A stretch of 64,000 nucleotides of DNA from Ypsolopha sequella (GCA_934047225.1 OW203991.1:3720001-3784000); one strand, 5' to 3'; shown: positions 21,821 to 34,070, counted from the stretch's first letter. Notes: generated by a model from the sequence alone, not told the origin. Numbers and translations: made by a program.

Positions 21821-22000
21821 TTTTGCCCGCGGCTTCGCCCGCCTTAGTTTTGTTTGCATTTTCCCAGGAGTAAAAGTAGTCTGTCACACTCCGGTCCATA
21901 AACTATTTCTATGCAAAAAATCACGTCGATCCGTTACTCCGTTGCTGCCTGATAGAAGGACAAACCAATAAACACACTTTCGCGTATATAATTGGAGTAC
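21821..22000. repeat. Dispersed repeat with gcccgcggcttcgcccgc
   Basis: A reverse-complement relative (gcgggcggagccgcgggc) lies at about 45650 inside the Transib element, and a diverged one at about 49110. It is common in lepidopteran DNA; the class is not resolved. Confidence 0.5.
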
Positions 22001-22168
22001 AGACATTAGGATTTGACAGTTTTGCAAAGAAATCCGTGTCGAGGCGACAGTGGTGCCATCTGCAATGAGCTTTGCCTGGTATCGCTAAACCAATAGACTG
22101 CAGTCCAGATCGTGGCTCGGATCATTACAGAGTAAATCGAGATAATGTATATTTGACTACGTGTCAGT

Positions 22169-22730
22169 CAGTGCCGGATTAGCCTATAAACAAATTAAGC
22201 AATTGCTTAGGGCATCACGTCTCGGGGGGCACCATAAACAGCAACGAAAAAATATTTTCTAGCACATGAAAAGCAAGGCTTATTAGTAAATATCCGCGCG
22301 TAATTAAATTGACTACTTTGAGTAATGAGATGTCGTTGCGTTGAACCCACGATTTGCAAATCTTCCAAATAGTCAGCAAGGTATTAAAAACGGACGACGA
22401 TGTTATAAAAGAGGCTCGACGCTTTATCAATATTGTATAAATACATAAAAAAACAGGCAGATATGCTTAGAAAACTGATCTCACACTTTTGTTCGCGAAT
22501 TTGCTATCCGTCAAAGTTGAATGTCGCATTTTAAAAATGGTATACTTGGTTTTTATTATAATAGCTACGTACTACACTTATCTCTTTCTTATTCTAAGAA
22601 ATATACGTAACGATCGATCTCTTTGTAATAAACACGTTAATTTTTTAAAGACTAATACTGGTTTACTAGTGGATAGAGAGCACATCGGTGTGGATTGCTT
22701 AGGGCATCAAGTAGCCTTAATACGGCACTG
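22169..22730. mobile_element. hAT-like MITE, 8-bp duplication
   Basis: Ends CAGTGCCGGATTAGCC and TACGGCACTG. Flanks gtgtcagt (22161-22168) and gtatcagt (22731-22738) differ by one base. Both ends carry an internal gcttagggcatca. It sits 52 bases upstream of the next HIF-alpha exon. Confidence 0.78.
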
Positions 22731-22782
22731 GTATCAGTCACAATCTCCTACAATCTCAAAACTGAAAGCATTTGTATTTCAG

Positions 22783-22962
22783 ATGGAGATAATGGGCCAA
22801 AGCGTCTTCGAGTTCAGCCACCCATGTGACCATGAGGACTTGCGCGAAGCCCTGCGGGGAGCAGGGGGTACAGCGGGGGGCAAGCGGGAGCTACTGCTTC
22901 GACTGAAGTGCACCCTCACCGGGAAGGGACGGAATGTGCATCTTAAATCCGCCTCTTATAAG
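22783..22962 (+). CDS. sima: HIF-1alpha / Similar, PAS-A second exon
   Basis: Acceptor tttcag, donor gtaata; 60 codons in phase 0. It encodes MEIMGQSVFEFSHPCDHEDL, then a Gly-rich GAGGTAGGKR insert and LLLRLKCTLTGKGRNVHLKSA. The G-SVF-F-HPCDHE and -LR-KCTLT--GR---LKSA-YK blocks are the middle of PAS-A in HIF-alpha proteins. It joins seamlessly to LGVNQ of the previous exon. The first ATG of the exon is not a start. Codon usage is GC-richer than the surrounding intron, as expected for real coding sequence. Confidence 0.94.
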
Positions 22963-23466
22963 GTAATATTACTTTGCTTACATTGGCTTATTATAACTGA
23001 TTCTGCTCGGCCTCTTTTTAATCGTAGCGTAATGATTTTTAGTCAAATATGTGCCTCAAGGAATTGCCTAGATGTCGCTGAAAATTGCATTTAAATTCGA
23101 CTTGTGGTTTTTGAAAAAGCCCATCGCTTCTCGACTGAGGGCGTAAATTTGTATCAGTAAAATTGTCACGTGTTGGCAACGATACACATTCATATTATCT
23201 CTGCGTGCTGTTATGTTATGTTTGCCATAGCGCAGCAAATTATAAACTCAACCTTTCCTGAGAAGCTCTCTGGATACACACACATTGTCTAGCAATTTAC
23301 ATTTTGTCAAAAACTGTCGAATCACTTGACATCTCTTGCGGAGGAAAATAGGTTGTCAACTTGGTGCTTACCACGCCCACGGGGTACAGGGGTTGGCGAG
23401 TACGAGGTAGCACGCGACTTAGTGTGCAGGGCCGTGCGCAAGGCATTCCAAGTACACAAGTATGAC
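22963..23466 (+). other. Intron 3, unassigned
   Basis: No feature recognised. Confidence 0.4.
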
Positions 23467-23630
23467 ATTGGTATCGATTCGGCGTAACACGTCTTAACTT
23501 ATTTGACAGGACTAACCTTATATAAGCGTCCTGTCTTTTTCTTTCTTTATCGAAAAGACAAGGACAGAACGCTTAAATTAAGTTTAGTCCTGTCAAATAA
23601 GTTAAGATGTGCTTCACCGAACCGGTACCA
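23467..23630. mobile_element. Foldback element
   Basis: aacttatttgacaggactaa and a cttgtc/gacaag centre are mirrored. Partial relatives are at 2680-2800 and 37016-37080. Confidence 0.75.
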
Positions 23631-23639
23631 TTGACAACT

Positions 23640-24409
23640 TTAAAATATCATAGAGTGTGCAAAAGAGATCCATTATACATCGGTTTATACTACCCTTATC
23701 TATGGAGCGACCTCCCCGGCGACTGGCTATCCGCCTTGGTCCGCCCCACGCGTCGTGCTCGCTCACCCTCCCGCCACACCATCCGCATCCCCTCCGAGAC
23801 CCCGCCCGCCAACCCCTATACCCCTTGGACGCGGTAGGCACGAAGTTGACAACCTATAATCGATAATATGTGGTGATGTCATGGATGACGCATCTATGCG
23901 TGGGAGAAAGAAAGATAGCCAAGCACTGCAGACCATTTCAATCGTTGATCTCTACCTAATTTCGGTGACCATATTTCTAAGGTGAAATTGGCGGTAAACT
24001 GATAAATGATGAATTGATAATCCATTGGTTTATAGTTTCAAGTAAGTTTATTACTTACATGGAAAAAGATATTGCATACACTGGCTTTTCTGCACGGCTA
24101 CCTAAACTATAGGTAGACGAGCGCATAACTAGGTCGATTGCTATGATACTCTGCGCATGCGCACATAGTCTTATTATTTAGAGGCAATAACAAGTATGCA
24201 TCATATTCATATTTCAATGAAACAATACTAAGTACAGATTACCAAGAAACTAGATATCTACGTATTTGGCTTCTGGGACACTAGTCTAGGAACCGGTCGC
24301 TCAAACTTCATGTACTAGACAAAAATGTTGTTCAATAAATGAACTTTTACGTTTATGTATTGACGGTGCTATTTTCGAATTAATATGTATTATATACACG
24401 CATATACTC
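23640..24409. other. Intron 3, unassigned; GC-rich patch near 23700-23840
   Basis: The patch cccacgcgtcgtgctcgctc has open frames on both strands but no recognisable domain. Confidence 0.35.
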
Positions 24410-24444
24410 ACGCCTGTCTTCCAGAGGGGTAGGCAGCGACTACA

Positions 24445-24720
24445 GGGGATCTAAAAAGGCCGACTTGGGTGAATCATAAAATGATTTGAAAGTAGGATGG
24501 AGTCAGAGATTTTTCACGCGTGCAAAAGAGACGGCATTGGAACAGAATCATAATGTGATTCATGCAAAGCATGGTCTGGTCCACTAAAAAGGCCGCTTTG
24601 GATGAATCATATTATGATTCCGTTGTAATGCCGTCTCTTTTGCACGCGTGAAATAACTCTGACTCCATCCTACTTTCAAATCATTTTGTGATTCACCCAA
24701 GTCGGCCTTTTTAGATCCCC
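24445..24720. mobile_element. Foldback element
   Basis: ggggatctaaaaaggccgac is mirrored at the right end. A second nested pair (gagacggcatt / aatgccgtctc) continues the stem, with arms of about 110 bases. It is inserted just after a small RTE 3' fragment (about 24410-24440). Confidence 0.85.
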
Positions 24721-24934
24721 AGATTTGCATCAGCTTCGATCCTGACGCCCATATAGTAGATCAAGGTTTACTAATTACATAGTCCTAGTTAATGTGTTTT
24801 TAATCTATTTCGCCGAATTTGTTTGAATGCGTAGTTCCTAATTATATAGGCAGTTAATAAAATATACAAAAACTGAGGTCTGTTTCTAGGCCAGCTGGAA
24901 AAACAGTACGCGGCAAAAGTAAACGATACGTTAA

Positions 24935-25345
24935 GAGGCTATGCGAATTCTATTTTTATCACTGTCACTCCAAGCTAAAAATCGCGCAGTGCGAGAGGAG
25001 CGGATTCAGGGCAAAAGGGAAAAAAGTTGGTTTTATATTTTTATTAAAAAACTAAGCAAAATATCAAATCTCTAGATATTGTTGAAACACACCAAATAAA
25101 ATATGTTTGAAGTCTGTATATGGTTCATATTCTTCAAACGAGGAGAAAAAGTGTGTTTGAAGACCTCATTTCAACAATTATTTCTATCGAGGAAAATTTA
25201 TCCAAACATGTTTTCCAATTTCTAAACCCTAGAGTATAATATAGTCAAAATGCATATACCAGAAATTTATTAAAGTTTTCCGTGTATTTCATGAAATACA
25301 CAGAAAAGAAACACCCGTATTTTTTTCGCATATCTCGCCATACAA
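24935..25345. mobile_element. TTAA-type MITE (GAGGCTATGCG family), copy 1
   Basis: It starts after TTAA (24931-24934) with gaggctatgcgaattc and aligns, in the opposite orientation, with 51516-51920. More diverged relatives at 32187-32602, 54590-54865 and 57060-57348 share internal features such as acctcatttcaa..tttctatcga. Confidence 0.7.
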
Positions 25346-25479
25346 TCTTTATCGCTTTAGTATATTTGCCGGTCTAGAAAGCTTTAAAAACCATTCAAAA
25401 AAAGGGGGGGGAGAAGAGGGGGCGTCCACTAATTACGTGCCCTCACAAGTGGCATGTGGAGGGAGCGGCATTTTAAGTT

Positions 25480-26250
25480 TTTTTTTTGTTTATTTATTTT
25501 ATTTTATTTACAACACTTTGCACATTTACACAAAATACAAAAGAAACAATTAAACATAGTATACAAGGGCGACACTTATTGCTAATAGCAATAATAAACA
25601 ATATAATAGTTTAGTATTAAGTTTAATAAATAATCCTAATTACTTTTAGAACAATAGATTGTCGAGGTACCTAAGAATACTGTTTACGCCTATAAAAGGG
25701 ATTTATATCAGATTTAGTGCCATATCATATATAATTTAATTAATAATGTTTAAGTACGTTTCCTGTTGGTGTACGAATTAAATAAATAAGAGACATCATT
25801 TTGCCAATATAATGGACAAAGCTTTCAAGAGCCTAGGTTTCATCATGCGAATCTCTCGTGATTTCACAGATTTGGGCTGTGTCAGGGTTCTCTATTACGC
25901 ATACGTTCGAAGTCTACTTGAGTATTGCTGTTCTATTTGGAATCCCTTTTATGAATGTTATAAAAGCGGTATTGAACGAATACAAAAAAGATTCTTAAGA
26001 TATCTGAATTTCCGTTCTAACTATTCGGCCATCGATTACAATGACTCCTGTATGCACCATAAGTTTATAACTCTGGAGGATAGGCGTACACTTTTTGACA
26101 TGATGTTTGTACACAATATATGTAATAATAATCTTGACTGCTCAGAGTTAACAACCCTAATGATGCAACTACGTGCACCATCTAAACGGACTAGACATAC
26201 AACATTGTTTCATGTACCTGTAACCCACACAAATTTTAACACAGAAACGA
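25480..26250 (+). pseudogene. Non-LTR reverse transcriptase C-terminal fragment
   Basis: From about 25812 one frame reads KAFKSLGFIMRISRDFTD, then LLEYCCSIWNPFYE and RIQKRFLRYLNFR, the region after the RT domain in jockey/R1-type ORF2 proteins. It is 5'-truncated, lacks EN and RT, and ends within ~40 bases of the next HIF-alpha splice acceptor. The preceding 25480-25800 is AT-rich and resembles a retroelement untranslated tail. Confidence 0.75.
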
Positions 26251-26277
26251 AATTAAAAATGAATTTCTCATCACCAG

Positions 26278-26519
26278 GTCATCCACGTAACCGGTCACCT
26301 ACTGACTACCCCAGAAGAGAAGCCCATGAAAGCTAAAACCAACAACAACAACGAAGATACCCCGAAGGCCGAAGACGACAGGAAGGCCACAAAGCCGGGA
26401 TCGCTCATTGCTGTTGGCAGACCGATACCGCACCCCTCGAATATTGAAATACCTCTTGACAGCAAGACTTTCCTCTCAAAACACAGTCTGGATATGAAGT
26501 TTACTTATACCGATGATTC
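26278..26519 (+). CDS. sima: HIF-1alpha / Similar, end of PAS-A, linker and start of PAS-B
   Basis: Acceptor atcaccag, donor gtaagt; 80 codons plus two bases. It begins VIHVTGHL, the last strand of PAS-A, then a charged, Asn-rich linker ([19 protein letters not shown]), then [20 protein letters not shown] and [17 protein letters not shown], the highly conserved start of HIF-alpha PAS-B. The [16 protein letters not shown] block is nearly diagnostic for HIF-alpha. PAS-B contributes to ARNT dimerisation. A short ORF starting at an internal Met within this exon is not the real start. It splices TC|G into the following exon. Confidence 0.95.
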
Positions 26520-26904
26520 GTAAGTAGTTTTCTTTATTTGTGCCATCAGGGAAATTTGTGCTGACAGTCTTTTTGCTTCTATTGCAGAGGTGGCATAAGC
26601 GAAACTGGTCAGCGGGGATTTCCGTGATAGTACTTTCATGCATGGAAATCCAGAATTGTGATTAAAAATAACTATAACGCTCAAAATTAGTTCCTAGCTA
26701 AAACCACTAAAACGATGTGTGCAATGTTTTTTTAATTATACATTAATAGGTTCAAAATATATGTAATTGGTTTTTCCGTATTCGTGAATTTAGCTGACAA
26801 ATGATTATAAGAAATCAACTACTTTGAAGTTACTATAAACAATTAATTTTTATTAAATTACATTCAATAATTGGAGAGGTTAGAGGCGTTTTGAAATGTG
26901 ATGT

Positions 26905-27300
26905 GGTGCTAGGAGAGGATGGAGAGAATTATATGGACGGAGAGGAAGACTAATGAGGAAGTGCTGAGAGTTGTAGAGGAAGAAACTCTGACCAAATAAA
27001 AAATCAAGACGGTGCGCACTCCTTGTAACGTGTGAAGCAGGCCAAAAGTAAGACAGTTTCGTGTTCGTACACGTCTTGAAACTCACACATGCGCAATCTG
27101 TCTCAGTTTTTCCTGCGCGGCAACACTTACTAAGCACACACACGGTTACAGAACCGGTATCACTTCAATTTTGACAGCCCTGCGTCTTATTTTCTTCAGG
27201 GAAGAAAGAAACCGAAGGACACTTGATTCGACATGACAGTTTCTTGAAGAATATCATGAATGGGAAGGTCGACGGGAAAAGAGGAAGACCTAGACGCAAA
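26905..27300 (+). pseudogene. RTE-like C-terminal fragment split by a small insertion
   Basis: RTE debris (ERKTNEEVLRVVEEE, then GHLIRHDSFLKNI and GKRGRPRR) is interrupted at about 26998-27195 by a repeat that recurs at 52003-52115 (gaagcaggccaaaag, catgcgcaatctgtctcagt). Inverted caagacg / cgtctt lie at its edges. Confidence 0.65.
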
Positions 27301-28621
27301 TAAAGTTTACTCAAAGAAAAGAGAAAGTTAATGTTATGTCATTAGTCTATGGTTATATCAAGAGGTCAAATCATTGGCAGAAGAAAGAGAAGAATGGCGG
27401 TTAACCTCACCGACAAGAGCGTAAACTCTTAAGTTATATATACATAGCATACAATGTCTGTTTTTTGCATACAGTACATCTATATTGTTTTTAGCTAAGA
27501 GAGGTTTTTGGGTTATTTCTAACGTTACAAATCTAAAGAATCGACAAGTATCGAGTGTTTCTTGACCTTGCCAACCTTATAAACAGAAAAGCTTACGGAA
27601 GGAATAAACGTACAAATTTTAAATAATCGATTCTAATTTTATCCATCGAGATGTATATATCCTTGACCTACATACGTTTTACGTCAAACCGAACTACCAG
27701 AAAAGCTCCACCTATAACAGAATCACCAAAACAATGAACTATTATGCAAAGTGCAAGATATTCTGATGTCAGCTGTATTGTAGAGATGGCGCTGGAATCG
27801 CGATTTCTTTTAATCTACCTGGCAAAGTATTGTTTAGCATTACCTAGGTGTCACCCCGCCAGTTTCGATGCCCTCCCAAATCTAGTCGGGTTATATCAAC
27901 AAAATATCACCTTCAAACTCAGTTTGTAGGTTAAACATGATTTCGCGGCTTAGTGCATCGTTCATGTTTATCCTTTTCAGTGGTGTTTTGGAAAATATTT
28001 GTGAATAGTGCTTGTGATTTTTGTGGATGCAAATGTTTATTTGATAGTGTGATAGTGAAAGAAAGACATTGGATATGATTGTTGTGTTCCAAAAAGGCGC
28101 GCTGTTTGAATAGTTCTCTAGTAAGTTGTTAAAAGTAAGGTAATCAAGTAATGGTAATCAAATTAAATAAATTAATATGTTTATTTATGTAGTTGGCTTT
28201 TATGTGTTTTTCTACATTTAAGTCGGTATAGGTCATTCAAGGTTAACTACCGGTAAACATAACCTAAAGTCCAATGTGACCTTTGGAACTGGAGAAAGAC
28301 TTTTTGTCCTTTCTGTTCTGGTCAAATTTTTTGAATTCCGTTCCTTGAAATTTAAAGTTAGTGAATAAATGCGTTCTCGCGGTTCTTTGTAACATTGAAA
28401 GCCTGAGTCATCATTATCCTGTGTCCCTTTCGTCGGATAGAGGTCATAGAAATTTGTATTGGTGACCTTGCTCTTACTAATTTGACCTTTCCGAGGGTTT
28501 TGAATCCTCAGTTAATAAACAAATGTTCGTTCTAATTTTTGAACTTAATCTCTTTGCCACTTTTTGTCAGTTCTTTAGGCGATAATGTTTTAAAAAATAT
28601 TTCCTTATATGCAGGTGCAAA
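27301..28621. other. Intron 4, unassigned
   Basis: No convincing ORF or repeat ends. Confidence 0.4.
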
Positions 28622-28736
28622 GATTAACATTATATCATTGCAGTATAGGAATGCAGAAAGAAAAGTAAATCTGGATGTGAGGAGCTCTGAACCGGGATTC
28701 GATCGGGTTTCTATACTGCAATGATATAATGTTAAT
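28622..28736. mobile_element. Foldback element with a tRNA T-arm-like word in the loop
   Basis: Arms attaacattatatcattgca and its mirror are ~27 bases. The loop contains gaaccgggattcgatcggg, which resembles a box B. Confidence 0.7.
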
Positions 28737-28976
28737 TTATATCTCCTTGCGATGGATAAATCGTGTTCAAGCATAGAAATTTATTTCTGTCAAAGTTTCA
28801 GGTGCAATTTTAATACATAGATGGCGCCTAATACACCCATATCGATTCTGTTGGTACTAGCAAAAAGTAGCAATTTTTAGAGTATACTAAAACCAAGATC
28901 TAAAAAGACATAGACAAAGATTAAAAATCCATCCGATTTTGGTTTTGTAGCGGTTGCGACATAAAAATCGTTGTAC

Positions 28977-29261
28977 GTAAAGGGTACAGGGAATAAACAA
29001 GGAATGTCACATCGTAAGGAAAGGCTGAAATAAATGTGGAAATAATAAAAATAAAAAAAAAACGATTGTTAAAAGGCAAAGCAACAGTTTAGCGAAAATG
29101 AACACACAATCTTATTTTTAAAAAGTGAAAAAGAAATATATTATATATAATCCCCAAATTTATTTTAGCCTGAAAATAAAAGTTCTATAGTTATTTATAC
29201 ATTTATTCTAGCCCTTCCTTACGATGTGATATTCCTTGTTCTTTCCCTGTACCCTTCATAT
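28977..29261. mobile_element. MITE with ~60-bp inverted ends
   Basis: aagggtacagggaa..caaggaat-tcacatcgtaagg is mirrored at the right end. No ORF. Confidence 0.8.
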
Positions 29262-29309
29262 GGTAAGTTCTTATAGTTCTTGGTTTTAATACACAATTAT
29301 ACTTATAGG

Positions 29310-29510
29310 TGGGCACTGGGCAGAGACCGACCAAAAATCTCCATCTACTACGATCCTAACATAATTGCCCTTCGCTTCTCCCATAATTCATCTATTAGGT
29401 CATACACAAGCTGACCTAACCGGATGCTTTTTTGCCCTTCTTATTTTTCTAACCAATTTGGTTGGCGTACGTCCCCCTCTACGACCACCAGAAAACATTT
29501 TAAATATTTT
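29310..29510 (-). pseudogene. RTE-like 3' coding end and tail
   Basis: The minus strand gives GRRGG-like and KLVRKIRRAKKHPV-like residues followed by the shared 3' region gtagtagatggagattt. Confidence 0.6.
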
Positions 29511-30094
29511 TAGAACTATTTGTAACTTCTGTAACCCCATTTAAGAGGCGTCGTTACTTGCAAACGTCCATACAAACGGTGTCACCACATTGTGGGGTGT
29601 CTATGGAATGTTATTATAATATTTTAGGCTGAGTCCATTAATATTATCTAGATCTATGTTTAGGTCGAACTAAAAACCGTGAAATCTGAGTTATGTCTTA
29701 ACAACAAACCCCTAAAATACGTAAATTAAACAGATTTTTGCCAAAAGTATAGCCGAATGTGCTTGTATTGTTGTAGATAAAATCAAAAAAGTAGTCAAAC
29801 ATCGAAAATGTTATCTAGATTAATAATAACCAAAATCATGCCAAAATGTGGTTTCTCCTAAAACAAGTTTTCAATTTTGCGTCCGCGACGAAATCGGCAC
29901 GATTGTATTTTCCTCGCAAGCGTGCACCTTAAGCGAAATAAAACAGCATGACATTTGGTCACGCCCATAACGTTGGTTAAAGGATTTTGTTAACTTTGTG
30001 TTTGCTGATGAACTTTTTTTTATCTCACTTATTTCCTTGTAAGATTTTTTTTCTGTTATGTTTTTGTGTGTCGTAACCCAAGTTCCTCTTTCAG
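29511..30094 (+). other. Intron 4 end, unassigned
   Basis: No feature other than the acceptor tttcag before 30095. Confidence 0.4.
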
Positions 30095-30201
30095 GCTGCA
30101 GAACACCCTTGGCTTCGAGCCTGCTGAGCTGGTGGGTCAGTCGGTGTATGATTACCATCATGCAGGCGACAGCGCCGCTCTCGCTCAACAGTTCAAGTCA
30201 T
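30095..30201 (+). CDS. sima: HIF-1alpha / Similar, PAS-B middle exon
   Basis: Acceptor tctttcag, donor gtgagt; it completes the codon TC|G and ends with a single overhanging T. It encodes LQNTLGFEPAELVGQSVYDY then HHAGDSAALAQQFKS, matching the PAS-B helix segment of HIF-alpha (GY-PEEL-GRS-Y-Y-HA-D). The following exon, which should encode the KGQ-TGQYR..GGY-W-QTQAT part of PAS-B/PAC, was not found in the remaining 34 kb on either strand, so the next intron is either very long or the exon was missed. The degradation and activation regions are beyond this window. Confidence 0.93.
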
Positions 30202-31337
30202 GTGAGTACTTAGATAATTATAGTTGTTTTAAATCTAGAAACTGTATAGATAATTATTAGATAAAAATATTGAGTTAAAAATAATTAGAGTTTAAGCATA
30301 CATGCGAATTTATTTTGGTATTCAAGATATTCAAAATAATAGAAAGCAACGCCATCTATGTGCCGTGTTATATGTTTACAAGGAGCGCTACTGTTATGAC
30401 AGCGCCATCTTGATTTCGTTGCAGTGATGTAGCGTAGTTCAGTATCTGATTATGAGATGGCAGCACTAGTACTAATTTGCGTAAAAAAAAAATTCATGCA
30501 GCACTTACAGTGTAGATGCAGATGGGTATTGTTTTTGAAGTGGATTTCCGTATTTGTATTTTTTTCGAAATAAATTGTCTAATATTGTGAAAAAAATTAC
30601 AATGATAGACGATTTTTGTGTAAAAGCTGCTGGAAAAATGAAGCAGCTATCAAATATGTATACACGTTACATTTTCACGTGTTCAAAACTATGCTTGTGA
30701 AGTTTTCTTGATAAGCGTGTAGGGAACCTTTGGCGCGCGTTGTCGACTCGGACTTGACTGTTTTTTTATCCTTACCTCGTGATGCTTATTTTGGTCGGAT
30801 GTTATTTCGGCCCGTTTGGCCATACGCCACATTCTTACACACGGCTCAATAACAATAAATAAGTTATGTAATAGCTTTAACCGATGTGTACTTCCTATAT
30901 TGTTTAACGCTTTAATAGAACAAATATGTTTTGTAATAGTTTTTCCCTGGAAACCATTCAGACGTGCTCTTTACTTAATTTTTACGGGAAACTTAAATCA
31001 TGGGCAAATATTTAAACAAAAAATACGGATTTAACTCAAACTCTCATATCGTAAAATCCTGATTATGAACTCGAAACTAGTGCTAAATGACAATTTTTCT
31101 TTACAAACGTCTCTTAAACACAAAAAAATTTAGTAAAAGTACAGTTTTCTTAACAAATTAATGCTTTTAAATAAATGTTATCTCTTTAGAGGTACAATTA
31201 CCGTAAGAAGGAAGGCAAAGGGAACTTAATCCATACAGTCAATCATGACTGATTTTTTACCAATGAGTTTTTTATAGCTAACATGCCATCTATTTTGCAC
31301 GCGTTGAATTTGTATATGTTATCATGTAATCTCTGTC
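30202..31337 (+). other. Intron 5 start, unassigned
   Basis: No exon or repeat recognised. Confidence 0.4.
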
Positions 31338-31768
31338 CTGTTAGTCTAGGACTGTGCTGTCAGTCTAGGACTGTGCTGTCAGTCTAGGACTGTGCTGTCA
31401 GTCTAGGACTGTGCTGTCAGTCTAGGACTGTGCTGTCAGTCTAGGACTGTGCTGTCAGTCTAGGACTGTGCTGTCAGTCTAGGACTGTGCTGTCAGTCTA
31501 GGACTGTGCTGTCAGTCTAGGACTGTGCTGTCAGTCTAGGACTGTGCTGTCAGTCTAGGACTGTGCTGTCAGTCTAGGACTGTGCTGTCAGTCTAGGACT
31601 GTGCTGTCAGTCTAGGACTGTGCTGTCAGTCTAGGACTGTGCTGTCAGTCTAGGACTGTGCTGTCAGTCTAGGACTGTGCTGTCAGTCTAGGACTGTGCT
31701 GTCAGTCTAGGACTGTGCTGTCAGTCTAGGACTGTGCTGTCAGCCTAGGACTGTGCTGTCAGTCTAGG
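31338..31768. repeat. 19-bp minisatellite, ~22.5 nearly identical copies
   Basis: The unit tctaggactgtgctgtcag is perfect except in the first and penultimate copies. There are no spacers, so it is not a CRISPR. Such homogeneity implies very recent expansion or ongoing slippage. Confidence 0.96.
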
Positions 31769-31948
31769 CGGGTGTCGTCCGGCAATCAAACTGACTAAGT
31801 TGTCTGCAGCGCGCATGCGCGATGGATTGACATTGCAACTAAACAAACCAGATCTTTTAAAAATATAGAAATTACACCTTTTTCTCACGACCTAGTGCTT
31901 GAAGATGTGTTACCTGAAATTGGACGCTAAGAGGAACAAATAAATACC

Positions 31949-32090
31949 GTAGCCGATTCTAAAGGCTTTAGTTTTAATGCTGTCAAAACTAAAATTATTC
32001 CAAAGGAATTTAGCGTCTGTTCGTAAAATTTAAGGACTATTTTGCACTGAACAGAGTCTAGTTTTAACAGCACTAAAACTAAAATTAACT
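31949..32090. mobile_element. MITE, second copy of the 11471-11635 family
   Basis: gtagccgattctaaaggctt.. and agcactaaaactaaaatta are mirrored, diverged from copy 1. Confidence 0.7.
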
Positions 32091-32186
32091 ACAACGGAGT
32101 TCCATCAAGAACCATTATCAAATCTAATAATATTATCTACCTATTGCATGAATGTAGATAAAGTAGTGTATGAAACTGCACTATTA

Positions 32187-32602
32187 AGGTGATATATCGT
32201 CCGTGCAAAGGTCCCCGTTACTCAAGGCGGAAAGATCCGCAGTGCGAGAGGGATGGGATCGGGGAAAATTGACAAAATGTCGGTATTAAATTAATAAAAA
32301 ATTAACTAAAATAGCTATGAAAATTTCCATTTCCAGTAATTTAGGTATTGCTGAAATCCATCTCAATAAATATATTTGAAGTGTGTATACTACCCCAATT
32401 TGTCAGAATATCAAAAAAGTGTAAATTTAGACCTCATTTCAATAATTATTTCTATCGAGTGAAATTCCTCCAATCGCGTTTCTGTTAGACCAAAATCTAG
32501 AAAAAAGGTCCCAGAATTGTTATACTAATTTATTTAACTTGGGACTACTTTTGAACAGCAGATAAATAACTTCAAAGAGTGTCGATATTGACGATATACC
32601 CC
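32187..32602. mobile_element. TTAA-type MITE, diverged relative of the 24935 family
   Basis: TTAA on both sides (32183-32186, 32603-32606), ends ggtgatatatcgtc / gacgatataccccc. The interior shares tttctatcgagtgaaatt with other members. Confidence 0.8.
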
Positions 32603-33005
32603 CTTAAAACACTCGAGTAACCTGTTTATGTGCCAGTTTCATAAACTACTGTTACTTTATATTCTCTGCTACTGTTATGATGTCATGTCAACTCACCCTA
32701 ATTTTAATAAAATCTTAGGTATTTGTATTCGCTTGTATTGAGTGCCGTGGCTTCAATTCCCATAGCTTAATTTCTAAAAGTATCTTTTTTTAATTTCTTT
32801 CTGAGAATATACGCTATTTTATGGCATAGTTTTCATGATTTTTGTATATAAATTAACCATGATTTTTTTATGATATTTTAAAGAATTTTCTGATATGTAT
32901 GACGTCACATGAGAATTTTAGACATTATACTGATTGTGATGTGTGTTTGCTTATAAAAAGGTGGTCTGTCTCTGTCTGTCTACTCATCTGTCATCCATCT
33001 GTCGT

Positions 33006-33830
33006 AGGACATGGTATAAGATTTTACAATAAACTTTCAAAGGAGGTCCTTACTTTGTCAGAGAATAAGATTAAACTGTATATTAAGCAGGGCCTACTGA
33101 AAAAGGCATATTATAAAATAAATGAATATTTGGATGATGGTGAAGCATGGTGTTACAGTGATAATGATAGTAAGTTATAATTTAATTAAATAGTATAATT
33201 TCTTAACTTATGATTCCTCTAAGGTGTAAACATTAATTGATTACAGACTGTAAAAGGAAAAGGACTATATGAGACAGGTAGACAAAGATATATATGTTTT
33301 TCTTTTTTTCATTAACCTGAATTCCTGCTGTCTTGTATTTTCTTATACCTTAGTTAAAGTAGATATAAGTCATATATTGTATAGTATAAGTTTTATGTTG
33401 AAAAAAAAAAGACATGATCTTGCTAAGTTTCTTGCCCTTCTTCTTAGCAAGACTAATCGAATGGGCGGAGGTAGGCATGTATTTATATATGTAACCTATT
33501 AGTATGTAGTACATAGGATGGGATTTGGTCGGCCGCCTGGATTCGTGCTGGGGGCTCGGTTGGTGATCATTGAACCTTGTTCCTAGTCCCTGGCCGGGTC
33601 TCCGGTATGGGTTCGGGCGGCTGATTGGATTTTACCTTGTATAATATATATTTTACCTATCATATTAATCGTAAATATATTGCTACATAAATTAAATAAA
33701 CCTTTAATTTAGTTCATGTACATTTATTATTTTATTACATATATTTTCTTTATTAGATTAAATTTGACGTGTAAAAAGTGTATATATCTATACCTGCTTT
33801 GCAAAATAAACTATTTGAATTTGAATTTGT
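33006..33830 (+). mobile_element. Jockey-like non-LTR 3' end with terminal coding piece
   Basis: It reads HGIRFYNKLSKEVLTLSENK then KKAYYKINEYLDDGEAW to a stop at about 33178, the usual C-terminal tail of ORF2 in this group, followed by the same 3' region as 9905-10397. The left edge lies after ccatctgtc and the right before tcaaatcagtcgg; copy 2 of the paralogous block (54340) is uninterrupted at this point. Confidence 0.78.
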
Positions 33831-34070
33831 CAAATCAGTCGGAAGCAAATTATTATAAATTTATCTTGATAGCAAAGGACACATTTCTAAACAGCCATTT
33901 CTCAACGACGTCACACGAAGGCAAATGAAAGTTGCAGCTTTTTCGTAAAAATATTCATCATCATGAGGTTTCTTAGACAACAAGTTCTAAAATACAGCTA
34001 ATTAAACCAAAATCTCGAAATGGTTTTCATATTAACACACCTTAACATAATGTAATCTAAGCGAATTTGT

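Noticed and set aside
22489..23094. 201-codon single-exon gene
   Set aside because: Only 22783-22962 is conserved (HIF-alpha PAS-A); the flanks are intron and MITE read in the same frame.
23607..23866. GC-rich ORFs on both strands near 23.7 kb
   Set aside because: Overlapping open frames without a recognisable domain or splice context; likely compositional.
31338..31768. CRISPR-like repeat array
   Set aside because: Pure head-to-tail 19-bp units without spacers in a eukaryotic intron; it is a minisatellite.
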